From contig NC_079147.1 of NCBI RefSeq assembly GCF_945859685.1, positions 106,747,525 to 106,811,524 of the forward strand: DNA of 64,000 nucleotides, in the 5' to 3' direction. Below the pieces are notes generated by a model that was given only the letters and a program-made list of their open reading frames with translations, searched no databases and was not told where the DNA came from. Below are positions 23,348 to 33,319 of this stretch, one piece after another. The first letter of the stretch is position 1. Each line of letters opens with the position of its first letter. The DNA is from Eupeodes corollae (taxonomy: Eukaryota > Arthropoda > Insecta > Diptera > Syrphidae). The translations under genes and the position numbers were made by a program.

Positions 23348-25639
23348 GTTGCTAAAGTAAAATATAAAAACAATTCTAAACAATTTGTGTAATAAAATAT
23401 CATACTGTTCAAGTTCATACCTTTTGATGAGAGCAAATAAAGGCTACGGCAGAATCACAAAAAACAATTTTTATTCGTTTTATTTACTTATTTTCAAGTA
23501 TATTTATTTTTATGAGTTAAAGACGGAATCACGGAATGCACGGATATTGTTTACTTTTTTAAAAATTTTAATTCACACTTCACTCATCTGTCAAAAATCT
23601 GTTTAGCCGTGTTCGAAGTGATGTAGTTCTTAATTGTTCCGGTTTTTTTTGTTTTGGTTATGGATACCGTCGTTTGTTTTTTTTTTCTTGAAAAATTACT
23701 TCTAACATACAAAAAATATTTAATAAAGTTTTTAACTCAACAAATTGTCATTTTCATTCCAAAAGGGGTTGAAAATAATAATTTATTTGCAAAACTAGAA
23801 CACCGTCCTATTGTACTTTTTTCTGGGATTTGTTCAGATATTTCGTTCAGCTTGTATTTGCCTTTTCAATGAACGCTTCTTTTTTTCGAAATGTCACCTC
23901 TAATTCGAAGTGAAAATTCATTCGGGTGGAACTCACAATAGCTTTAAAAATTCCGGGGGAACAATAATTTTTCGGGTGAAATATTTTCCGGGTGAAACTC
24001 ACAATAGGGGTGATTAAGTACTTGCTTCTGAGAATTCGTATTTCGCAAAGAGCTTTTTGCCTTTTTGGCGAAAGAAATATTGGTGTTTGTGAATTTAGAA
24101 ATTGAATCTTATCCACAATAGCTCTGTTTGAATTTGCCTATATTTTAGGTATGCAGGGCATCCCTGATAACTAGCTGCATGTCCAACCTCACCGCATTTA
24201 ACACACTTAGCTGAAGGTAATTCCTCGTTTTTTGCTCTACGCTCTCTAGATGCTTTAATGCATTCAGCAGAATCGTGGGATTCACCGCAAACCAAACATC
24301 TCATATAATAAGCACAACATTCCCAAGAGTGTCCAAACCGCTGACATCTAAAGCAGCGAATCACTGCCGTACGATTGATTTTCTTTTCCCAAAAAAAACC
24401 TTTGACGAAGTAAAAAATTCACATATGTTAAATCCTTAATTGATTCCCCAACTTCAAGCTGCACGAGAAACATATTTAATTTTGAATTTAATTCTTTGGA
24501 ACGTGATGTAACAAATGGTGTTATTTTACTAATTTTAATGTTTGGAACAATTTGTTTCAAAGATTTTTTAATTTCATCTATGGGAGTGTCTCCATCAAGA
24601 CCCTTGAGCATTATAGAAACCCTCTTCGTATCTTTTGGAGAGAAGGAAAATGCACCGATACCTGTATCACGCAATCGATCTATAATTAATTTGTGAACAG
24701 TTGAATTATTCACATAAACCTTTGTCTTCCTATACCCCATATTAACAAAGTACCTATGTATTAAATTAGAAATGTTACATTCGGCTGCAGCAAGTTTAAT
24801 ATGATCAGTAAGAAGAGCACAATTGGCGCCAAAAATAAATATAGGCGGACAGAAATTTGAATAGTTTACATTTTTTATAAAAGAGTTATGATCAAGATCG
24901 GTTGATTGAAGAGCAGCTTCGCGATGAGTTGAAGACGTATCATTGTAAATGAGTTGAGTGTTTTTATCTCTGGTTTTTTTGTCAGAAATCGAGGGAGGAA
25001 TGTAATTCTCTGGTGATTCAGCCAAAGGAGCAAATCTGTTGCTCGATAACGACAGGTTTGGTTGCTGCAAGTGAGAGCTAGATGGTGACTCACTGCTATT
25101 GGTATAGTTTTTTACTCTTTTTTCAGAGATTGATTGAAAGCTGTTGGCAGAGCGTTTCAGTTTATTTATGACAGTCGACCATTGAGGATAATGCTCCACA
25201 GTGCCAACCTCCATAGATTCATCATTTAAATTATTAGTATTTTCTAACATCACTCCGGTTTCGGATTGATGTTCACGGTTCTTTGTTTTTATTGGTGAAC
25301 CATTTTCACCTCTCTTTGATTTGATAGAACTCATACTAGAAATGAGTTGCTTACCAGCTTCTTGTGAGTCAAGAGAGTTTGTATTAGCTCTTTGATTTAA
25401 GAGAGCTACATTTGAAGTGTCAATTAGTTCACGTGTTTCATTTAGTGCAATACGCAAATCACTATTCATGGGCGCAGCATAAATGCTGGGGATTGTTTTT
25501 CTGAATTTTCACTTATTTTTTTAGTTCAAAAGTCACTTTCGTAATATAAATAAAAACGAGTTCTGCAAAATTTTTTTTGCGGCTTTTGCCGTCAAAATTG
25601 GTACAAAGTTCAAATGCAAGACTTTAGATCACTGAGCAC

Positions 25640-25672
25640 ACGTCTGTTCGCATGAAGTAATCGTACACAACT
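25640..25672 (-). promoter_or_regulatory. Possible internal Jockey promoter: initiator plus DPE
   Basis: On the minus strand AGTTGT starts at 25672 and AGACGTGTGC starts at 25645, i.e. AGACGT spans +28 to +33 if A at 25672 is +1. That is the exact spacing of an initiator and a downstream promoter element (consensus RGWYV), known from Jockey, Doc, F and I elements of flies. The first bases fit the initiator only in its downstream half (AGTT). About 200 nt of leader follow before ORF1. Confidence 0.4.
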
Positions 25673-25729
25673 CTCGCTTATAGCAAGTGTCAAACTACGA
25701 AAAACTACGATCAGAGGTATATCTTAAGA

Positions 25730-26700
25730 GGCTACACCAAGTGATGAGTTCCGCCTAGGTAATTCAAATGTACATAAGATGGGAAATAACTAATAAGGTG
25801 CATCAATTTCACCATTAATGAGTTGAAGAAAAAGTCCTCAGTCATTATTAACACACCTTTGATAGAACTTGCTTTATTAAAAATAAAATTAATGTGATGT
25901 GTTACTTCTGAGTTGGAACAGTAATGATCACCTAAATCTTTAAATGTGGAGACGCTACACAGTTTTGCTGTGATATACAATAAGCAAATACACTACCGAT
26001 TTGTTTTTAGTAAAAGTTATCGTTTGGCATTTTAAAGGGTTGAGTGAAAGGCTATTTTTCCCACACCGAAATGTGAAACTATCAATGTCGAATACGATCA
26101 TGGGTGGACTTTATTATTTTGAAAATCCTCATGTCGTCAGCAAAAATGAAAACTTCACTTGAGCGTAGATATGACGGTACATCGTTAATAGACAGGATGA
26201 ACAGAAAAGTGCCAAGATGGCTTCCCTGGTTAACAACAGATTGAGCAACGAAATGTGCTGAATGACAATTTCTTAATTTTACCTCGTAGGATCTGTTTTC
26301 AATGTATGACTTAATCCAAGCTAAAAAAAAATGGTGAAAACCAAAAGCTTTAAGTTAAAATAAAATAATTCCGTGGCTAAGTTGGTCAAAAGCTTTATAA
26401 AAGTCAGTGTATGCATAGTCAACTTCATAACCTTGTTCTAAAGCGTTTGAACAAATGTTTGAGAATTTGAGGAGATTTGTAACGGATGATCTTTTTTCAC
26501 AAAACCATGTTGCTGTTCGCAAATTAGATTCTTACTAAAAAATGCTACACTTTCACAAACAACATGCTCAAACACTTTAGGAATGTAAGAAAGCTTTGTC
26601 AAAAAAATCTCTCTTAAAATGTCAAAAATTTCAATTCGACAAATTGGACCTAATACTACAGTATTAGGCAATTTGAGCAATTTACAAAACTATTACTACA
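25730..26700 (-). pseudogene. LINE reverse transcriptase relic
   Basis: The minus-strand reading includes LSYIPKVFEHVVCESVAFF (fingers), NRSYEVKLRNCHSAHF, QGSHLGTFLFILSIND (motif B region) and FIFADDMRIFKI (motif C, about 26130). Later comes VSTFKDLGDHYCSN (thumb). Frames change several times. It resembles the plus-strand debris at 12935-13220, so they may be one family; clade not determined. Confidence 0.6.
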
Positions 26701-27300
26701 TATACAACAAACGTATAGTTATATTTCGAAATAGAAGACATTATAAAATGAGAGTTCTTGCGAAAATTAGTTCAAAATTTAATAGAAATTAAATCCATTA
26801 GAGCCAATTTCGTTAAATATTTGCTTATCCTCACCAATCAATATATTTTTCTGAGAAATACGTATGTACAATTGTACATACCTTAGGGAAATATTTAAAT
26901 TTCAAAAAGGCGTGCTTCTATTCTAATAACAATATCAATAATCTGCATATGTATACGTGTCACTTGAGAATCGTTTATCCTTTATCCGATTATTATTCAC
27001 CGGTACTATTATACTATGAATATCATGAAAGTACAACAGTTGTTTCTTTCCTCCCCTAAACCATTACTTAACGCCACCCAAGTTATGAATGAATACAAAA
27101 TTTAATCAACAAGTTGAACAACAAAAATATAGACCGGCTTAAATGTTATTTACACTGTGCAATTACCAAACACGCAATCTCCACAATTCCCCACATCATG
27201 TCTCGAGTCGACCTAACTTCTTACTTGACCCATATCCTCATATCCTTTTTCCTTCTTCATTTGTATCCATTGTTGTTATCCTATATCCTTTTTTGTTTTT
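26701..27300. other. AT-rich spacer, no gene seen
   Basis: No transposon or gene recognised; the sequence becomes less AT-biased toward 27200, where a possible leader region begins. Confidence 0.4.
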
Positions 27301-28075
27301 GTTATTATTTTGCGAAAATGAGAGTGCAGAGAGAGCAAAGGATAATGTTTGTTTACATTCCAAAAACCACCCTCGCATTCACCCGTCCTCGTCGTCGTCG
27401 GCGTCGTCGTTGTCCTCATCGTCCTCGTCCTCGATTACAAAACACAAAAGGCAGCTGAGCTCTGAATCTTCAATACACATAATTTTTATCTACACCAAGT
27501 TTGGAGCTGTAACCGAAAAAGTCGCCATTTTATTTCATCAGTCTCTAATCGAGGGCAGCCACATCTGCACCTAACTTTTAAAACGGTTCCCAAAAGTTGC
27601 AAAAATAAGACCAAAATTTATCCCAACCCAATCAATTTGAAAAAAAAGGTAAAATAATCAAATTAATTGCTCAATTTTCCACCGCAATCCCTCGCGATAA
27701 AGAAGATTATTTGTTTGCAATGCAATTTGTTGGAATTGAATTGAAAGGAAATCCCATTTTCTCCCATTTTCCTTGTCGTTCAGTTGAAATTTATTACCTT
27801 GGGTGTGCCCCTTTCGATGGTTTTGTGCTAAAAAACCTTTCGTGATAAAGTGTTTGCCATCAAATAAAGTTATTCTTTATGATACCCACTACGACGACCG
27901 ACGAGTGGGTGATAATAGTTATCAGTGAATCGTGCCAATTGATTGTGAAAAATCATGAAAGTGAAAATTTATTTTTTCGCCAAGTCGCCAAGTGAAAAAA
28001 GGAAAAACCCAGAAATCAAACATGGACGATTTCGATTATGTAACCTGGTTATCTGGTATACTTGTACCTAGAGGT
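27300..28075 (+). other. Leader-like, TE-free region; possible promoter and first exon of unc80
   Basis: This region lacks recognisable transposon debris and has the texture of a fly 5' leader: poly-purine and GTGAAAA-type stretches and a TCG/TCC microsatellite. A well-placed start ATCAAACATGGACG lies at 28022, reading MDDFDYVTWLSGILVPR up to a possible donor GAG/gtaatc at 28074. Joined to the acceptor at 39020 this frame hits a stop after five more codons, so it would be an upstream ORF, not an alternative UNC80 N-terminus. It could equally be another gene. Only weak support. Confidence 0.3.
27384..27433. repeat. TCG/TCC-rich trinucleotide microsatellite
   Basis: Imperfect run of TCG, TCC and GTC triplets. 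It explains the Ser-rich and Arg-rich open frames across 27143-27574. Confidence 0.85.
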
Positions 28076-29500
28076 AATCATCCGTCGCCGCTGCCGTTTC
28101 TCGATGGTTTTCTTTTCGGTATTCGGTATCCTCTCGAGTTTCTGTACCAAGATGGAGGACTTTTTGGGATACATTTTTGTAAAATGGCCGGAGTCTGCGT
28201 TCCTGCACGCAATTCAACATCATAACAGAAAACAGCTGACATTGAATCTTGTGTAGAGCGAAATTGATTTTAGGATGAAGTGAAGGGAGAAGCCGTGAGA
28301 AATTGTGAAAACTCACAATGCACTTGTCCCAAAAACATAATTCGGTTCCGGATGTTGTGAAAGATGGAACAAAGGAAACTTGGTGAAAAACACACTTGAC
28401 AGATTCTTCCCTATGCATTATGCATCTCTGTATGTTCGACATAGGCAATCGAGGTGGATGGGCCACCTGTTGGTTGTCATCATTGTCCGCATTTGGAATA
28501 TTGAACGAATGAATATTTTGAAGGGGAGAGTTCCTTGACATCAGAGTTGAAATTTATGCGATGGTTTGGTTTTAAGTTTTGCGAGTCATGCGATCTACGC
28601 GATAAAACTTAGGAAGAAAAAGAGAATGAAATATAAACAAGGCCATAGACATAAACATCAACATAAACATTAATCGCATGTCCTTTGCGTATCGTTAGGG
28701 TGAAATCTAAACGCTTGTCATTATTTCTAATTGAGTTATTTTTCTACCGGATGGGTGGTTGGGTTTGTTATGTCAAGGAGTCTTATGTTTACGAGCTCTT
28801 GTTAGAAGTGTCACTTTAGACTTCGATATTTTTCAATAGAACGTGCTTTGAAAAAATAATCACGCCTATTATGTTTTGAAAGATTGGTAAATGGAAGCAT
28901 TATAAATAGTGTACATTTTGTATAGGTTACTTTTAAAATGGAGAGGTTTACAATAAGCCAAACTTTTCTTAAAATGGAAATGAATATTATTAGGAGACTT
29001 TTGGGAAAAGCATTGGAAACAAATTTGATACTGAAATTTAGCTGTCGTTTTCTCTGGCCTCTGCTCGCACATCTTGTTGGCATTAAAGAATGATAAATAT
29101 ATTTTGGCTAAAAAGCTCAAAATTATATATATGTAGATGTACATAGGTCATTTTCTGAACCTGTTTGTGCTAACATTGACATAATTGATGTGTTTTTATT
29201 TTTTTTCAGAACTTTCGGAACTATCAGTTCCATGAATCTTTGAAAACAATTCTGAGATGATGTGTGTGCGTTTTCGACGGATGACCATGAAGTAAATTTT
29301 GTTTTTGTAAGATATTTACATCCTTCTTATACCAAATTTTGTACATATGTAGTTTAAGAGGTATATTTGACACATTTTAAAGGTGTTTTTTAGGCAGAGA
29401 TCTTTTAAATAGAACAGAACAAAGATGATTTTCTTAAATTGATGCAATTGCATGCAATTTACTTTATTTGAAAAATAACTTTCTGACAATACATTTTTAA
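28076..29500. other. Unassigned region, no gene seen
   Basis: Moderately complex sequence without transposon ends. Small open frames (for example MEDFLGYIFVKW at about 28154) match nothing I know. A pyrimidine tract with AG at about 29209 could be a splice acceptor but no exon can be supported. Confidence 0.4.
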
Positions 29501-29509
29501 CGTGATTCC

Positions 29510-29690
29510 TTGCATATGCCACCACGACTAGCTCGAACGTAGTCTAATCCGGATGTTCAATTTTCGAAGACTTTTTCCAACATTTGTTGCCGAATTTAGG
29601 CAATAACGTGGCGAGTTGTGTCCTCCAAATATTCAATCGTTTCGGGCTTATAGTCTTATAAAATTGGGATCAACCGAAATCCATTTACCG
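29510..29690 (-). pseudogene. Mariner-family transposase C-terminal remnant
   Basis: The minus-strand reading is PETIEYLEDTTRHVIA, stop, IRQQMLEKVFEN, stop (in place of the usual W), TSGLDYVRASRG. This fits the last 40 residues of Tc1/mariner-group transposases (an xMLxKVxxNWxxRLxxVxASRGG pattern). The similar tail of the rosa-type copy at 36753-36900 supports it. Two in-frame stops, and nothing of the catalytic core is present. Confidence 0.6.
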
Positions 29691-29754
29691 AGTGATTTTT
29701 CAAGCGTCAGTTTATATTGACAACTTGACAGCTGACAGTTAAAATAGTGTAATA

Positions 29755-30545
29755 CATTTCCTAGGGCGACAAAATAAATAGCACATATACACTAAGATCT
29801 GTTCAATGAAAGTTTTTCGCACTTTCTTAACTTCAAACAATTGTTTATTAACTTCAAACAACCGTTTTTAACTGTTTATTATTTTTACAATAAAAAGAAA
29901 ATAGCTAGTATTTGGTTGGGTTACTCTTATTTTTAATTCACAGCAGTGCACCGGGCGGCGGCTGTTCATAGATAAAACAAGACTCCGGCATCGTTCAACA
30001 GGTACTGAGTACCAAGCTCGTTGAGCTTCCTTCCAAAGTTGGTCCTAATTTGAAATATTAAATCTATTTATCACTTTTTCCACGTCATTCCATAAGTTCT
30101 CAATAGGATTGAGATCTGAGGACTGGGCTGGCCATTCCATAGCGCTGATTTTTTGGGTGGATAGCCATTTCTTAACAGACTTAGCCGTATTTCCTTAAGG
30201 CATTTCTTCCTCAGCATACGGTAGCATTCATAGTATCTCTAGGATTTCCTTGTATTTAATCTGGTTCGTTATACCCTATATACGATGAGGTGGCCCCACA
30301 CCATGCCAAGTAAAACATCCCCACACAAAAATGCTACCCCCACCATGCTTAACACTCTTTATGGTATATTTAGGGTCACATTCCTTCCCGTCGCACATAT
30401 TTTTTACCATCTGATCCGAAGCGATTGAATTTGGACTTATCGCTTCATAAGATATTTCTTCACCAATTTAGATCTTTTGAAATATGATCCTTTGCAAACT
30501 GCAGTCGACGAGAGAGATTGCGCGTCCAAACTTTTTTTTTCACAT
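29755..30545 (-). pseudogene. Tc1-like transposon relic
   Basis: On the minus strand, from about 30540 down: RLQFAKDHISKDLNWWRNIL, SDKSKFNRFGSDG, then KSVKHGGGSIFVWGCFTWHG, and AMEWPAQSSDLNPIENLW (DLNPIE holds the third catalytic position of DD34E). Two or more stops and deletions are present; the segment with the second Asp is degraded. The motif GGCGACAAAATAAATAGCAC at 29764-29783 looks like the terminal sequence of Tc1-like elements. The 5' part is cut off where the foldback element begins at 30600. Confidence 0.75.
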
Positions 30546-30599
30546 AAACGATTTTTACCTGTACACTTTAATACCAAGATATTGTTCAGTTGCATTTTT

Positions 30600-31950
30600 A
30601 ATTTCCCATAGGAAGTTATTGTAATGGGTCCGATTTGTCAAATTGAAAATTTTGACATTTCTCGACGTTTCAAAGTCCCTAGAGTCGAAATAAAAGATTT
30701 TTAGAAAGATGTCTGTGCGTGCGTGTGTACGTACGTTTGTACGTCCGTACGTCCGTACGTTCGCGACGTTTTTTTCGTCCTCCATAGCTCAAGAACCAGA
30801 AGAGATATCGACTTCAAATAAATTTTGTTATACAGATAATAAGGCAGAAAGATGCAAACAGGGCTCTCAAGAAAATTGCGTATGTGGTTTTTTTACCATA
30901 GCAGTTTGAAAAAAAGGTGAAAATTTTGGTTATCCCTAAATATCTTACGAACCAAAAAGGCTAGAGACTTGAATTAAATTTTATATAATATATTGTAACG
31001 TGATACCAAAATGGTATATTTTTTGAAAAAAAATAAATATAACGGTTTTTTTTATAAATCAATAAAACTGAAAAAAAAAAATTTGTCACCTCCAAAATTT
31101 TACGTTTGAAATATGATTTCATCTCTAAAACAATTTTGTGCAACGAAGAATAATGTTTTTGACATCTGATAAAATTATGAGAAAAATCTAATTGACTGTT
31201 TTTTTTATAAAAAATAAAAATCTAAAAAAAAATGTATAAAAGTTCGTAAAAATTGAATATCGATTCAAATATCTTTTCAAAAACTTGAAATTTAGGCTAT
31301 TAAAATTGAATTGACAGTTTTTTTACAAAAAATAAAAACCTAAAACAAAAAGTGTATAAAAGTTGGTAAAAATTGATTTTCGACTCAAATATATTTTCAA
31401 AACTTTGAGATATGGGCTTAAATTTACTTTTATCTTTCAAAAAATCTTGTTGTCAACATTCAGTTAAAGTTTGAAAAAAAATAGAACTGACAGTTTTTTT
31501 ACAAAAAAATAAAAAACTAAAAAAATTTAACAAAAGTTGGTAAAAATTGATTTTCGACTCAAATATCTTTTCAAAAAATTGAAACATTGGCTTCAAACTA
31601 ATTTTATCTAACAAGCAATATTGTGTTCAACATTCCATACAATTTTGAAAAAAATCGAATTGACAGTTTTTTTACAAAAAATTAAAAACCTAAAAAAATT
31701 TAACAAAAGTTGGTAAAAATTTTCTTTCGAATCAAATATCTTTTCAAAAAATTGAAATATTGGCTTCGAACTTATTTTATTTCACAGAAATTATTGTTAA
31801 AAAATCCAACAGTCCGTTTTTTCATAAAAAATAAAAAAAATAGTACTCAAATTTGGTAAAAATTGATACGAGTACATATAGACAAACTTTTAAGCAAGAC
31901 AAATCCACAGGCGGGATGGGAAGTTATCAGTGTGGGTCGCATCCCAGTTT
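30600..31950 (+). repeat. Left arm of the foldback element
   Basis: The unit GTTGGTAAAAATTGATTTTC plus GACTCAAATATCTTTTCAAAA recurs at about 31240, 31364, 31533, 31709 and (truncated) 31852. Each is followed by a poorly conserved AT-rich part ending in an AATTGACAGTTTTTTTAC-like stretch. Confidence 0.85.
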
Positions 31951-33319
31951 TTTTTTTATTTTTGGAGCAGCCATGAATGGAACAGATTTGCTCAGTCGGG
32001 AGATGGCAAGGTTTTTTTTTCTCGTCCGATTCTTGCGAATTTTATTTTGAGCACTCCCTTCTTTTCTGCTGCTCTTTCTGTTAGAGCCATAGAGAGAATT
32101 TTTAACATTACTGTGCTATTTATTTTGTCGCCACTGTATTTGTACTCGTCTTAAGACTGTACTAAGTCAATCATAAATGCAATTTAAATTGTAAAATCAC
32201 ACTGCCAACCACTAGAATGAAGCCATAAATTTTAAACCCGATTTTAGCTTTTATACCTGTTAGAAGTGTTGTATCCGGAATCTTTTACTACATGGTAAGA
32301 GGTGCGTATTTTCACATCACAAATTTAAAAAATTAAAGGGTAAATTGGAAACAAGCGTTGGAACTTTCCAAGATCAAAATACAAACTTTTTTAAAAGCGT
32401 ATCAAAAATTGCGTCACTTGGACAAGGCCACTTGGAAACATTCAGAAAAAAAAATTGTGAAATATTTAAGTTTTGAAAATGCTACAACATTTATTAATTC
32501 GGTCGGTTTCTTACATTAATGATAAATGTGTCTGTCATTCCCGGATATAACCTCTAATAGATGGTTTGGAGAGCATTATACAGTTTTTTTTTTTAATAAT
32601 AATCACATTAATTTTGGGCCCAGGCATTAGGAATAGCTTCAATTAAAGTGTCCTTGACTTGTCAAGTTGTCTTCCACTCCCATGAACCTTACAAAATAGC
32701 CATGAATCAAGACTAAACGTTTTTAATTATGTTTAAGTCCGGTGAATCTTATAGCACTGAAAGTCTGGATAGATGCATTGTCTTGTTTGAAAATAAAAGG
32801 CAGAGGCCATCATTATTGTAGACAAAAACTCCAAATCGATTGTTCCATTTTAAGTTATTGTTTCCCACTCCAATCCACGTCTATGTTGTCATGCCAAAAT
32901 AAGCTCATTCTTAGTTTAATTATGGAAATAATCGGAACTATTGGAACCGACGAGGTTAACCTGCTGCCTAAAAGGCAGCGCATTTCCTTTCACTGCTCCA
33001 AGCAGAATGCTCTGAAAGCACTTCATGTGGCTAGGCGTATTCTCAAATGACTTTGGCAGAAGCTGTTTGAATGAGGCAGAAGCGGCAACAGTCCTTTACC
33101 TCCTCTATGAATTACCCGGTCTAGCTCAAAAACGCAAGAATTACCTAGGAGAATTCTTTCATAACGACCTAAACGATCTCAATCATATTAACATACTCAG
33201 TTTTTCACGTTTCGTAATGTTACATTACGCTTAGGAAAAAGACTTAAGATTCATGTCGTGACACATTGCGCCATTAAACTTGTCAGTGGCAAGTGGCCTT
33301 TTTAATCTAAAAATAAAAA
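31951..33319. other. Core of the foldback element, mixed debris
   Basis: The 1.37-kb loop has no intact ORF. It holds a LOA-like C-terminal fragment (about 33020-33234, separate entry) and unassigned AT-rich DNA. Phrases near 32620-32760 weakly resemble Tc1 relics but I cannot support that. No transposase is recognisable. Confidence 0.5.
33020..33234 (+). pseudogene. LOA-like ORF2 C-terminal fragment in the foldback core
   Basis: The reading LGVFSNDFGRSCLNEAEAAT, then VLYLLYELPGLAQKRKNYLG and NILSFSRFV matches the extreme C-terminus of the LOA copies (compare LGVYINDFCRSCMDEEEE and LSNFIKSTKWFV at 12320-12530). Two of the metal-binding cysteines are replaced (FGRSC for FCRSC, and YELPG for CTCPA). 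It is about 70 codons long with no other part of the element. Confidence 0.7.

Larger units (their letters stand above)
20598..24012. mobile_element. PIF/Harbinger DNA transposon with two apparently intact genes
   Basis: The ends are a 21-bp inverted repeat with one mismatch: left CACCCCTATTGCGAGTTTCA and right, read inward, CACCCCTATTGTGAGTTTCA (then C). ATT flanks both sides (20595-20597 and 24013-24015), a 3-bp duplication as usual for this superfamily, though TWA is the common sequence. More copies of the motif (TTCCCTTATTGTGAGTTTCGG, about 20660) lie just inside the ends. It carries a SANT/Myb-like gene on + (to 21826) and a spliced DDE transposase on - (22052-23347), the standard two-gene Harbinger layout. 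It interrupts a Jockey ORF1. Confidence 0.9.
20415..25469 (-). pseudogene. Jockey ORF1 (gag-like, zinc knuckles), interrupted
   Basis: The first segment (24348-25469, 373 codons) starts MNSDLRIALNETRELID, has a long Ser/Asn-rich variable part, then a PRE_C2HC-like region (FSFSPKDTKRVSIMLKGLDG and following). The next frame (24095-24364) carries three CCHC-type knuckles, starting CFRCQRFGHSWECC and CLVCGESHDSAEC, then CVKCGEVGHAASYQGCP. After the Harbinger insertion the C-terminal piece continues at 20415-20618 (EFLNEAKNLFNISFKDLL). The frameshift near 24360, a stop near 24095 and the insertion make it non-functional. Such proteins coat the element RNA. Confidence 0.8.
18745..25672 (-). mobile_element. 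Jockey-clade LINE, 3'-truncated, split by a Harbinger element
   Basis: Read on the minus strand it has a putative 5' end near 25672, a 5' leader, a gag-like ORF1 with CCHC zinc knuckles, and an ORF2 with endonuclease and the start of the reverse transcriptase, in the Jockey order. A PIF/Harbinger transposon (20598-24012) sits in the 3' part of ORF1. The element stops in the RT fingers (YPLSLDTVLSTIFNHCINNG near 18810-18860), so most of RT and the 3' end are missing. Confidence 0.8.

Noticed and set aside
27143..27574. 143-codon Ser-rich and 114-codon Arg-rich plus-strand ORFs
   Set aside because: Both arise from reading the TCG/TCC microsatellite in different frames; no conserved domain.
28022..28225. 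Alternative UNC80 N-terminus MDDFDYVTW
   Set aside because: Splicing to 39021 from either candidate donor leads to a stop within a few codons; in the UNC80 frame the leader also has stops.
30700..30910. Protein-coding ORFs MSVRACVRTFVRPYV... in both foldback arms
   Set aside because: They translate the ACGT/CGTACG palindrome block and are mirror images of each other.
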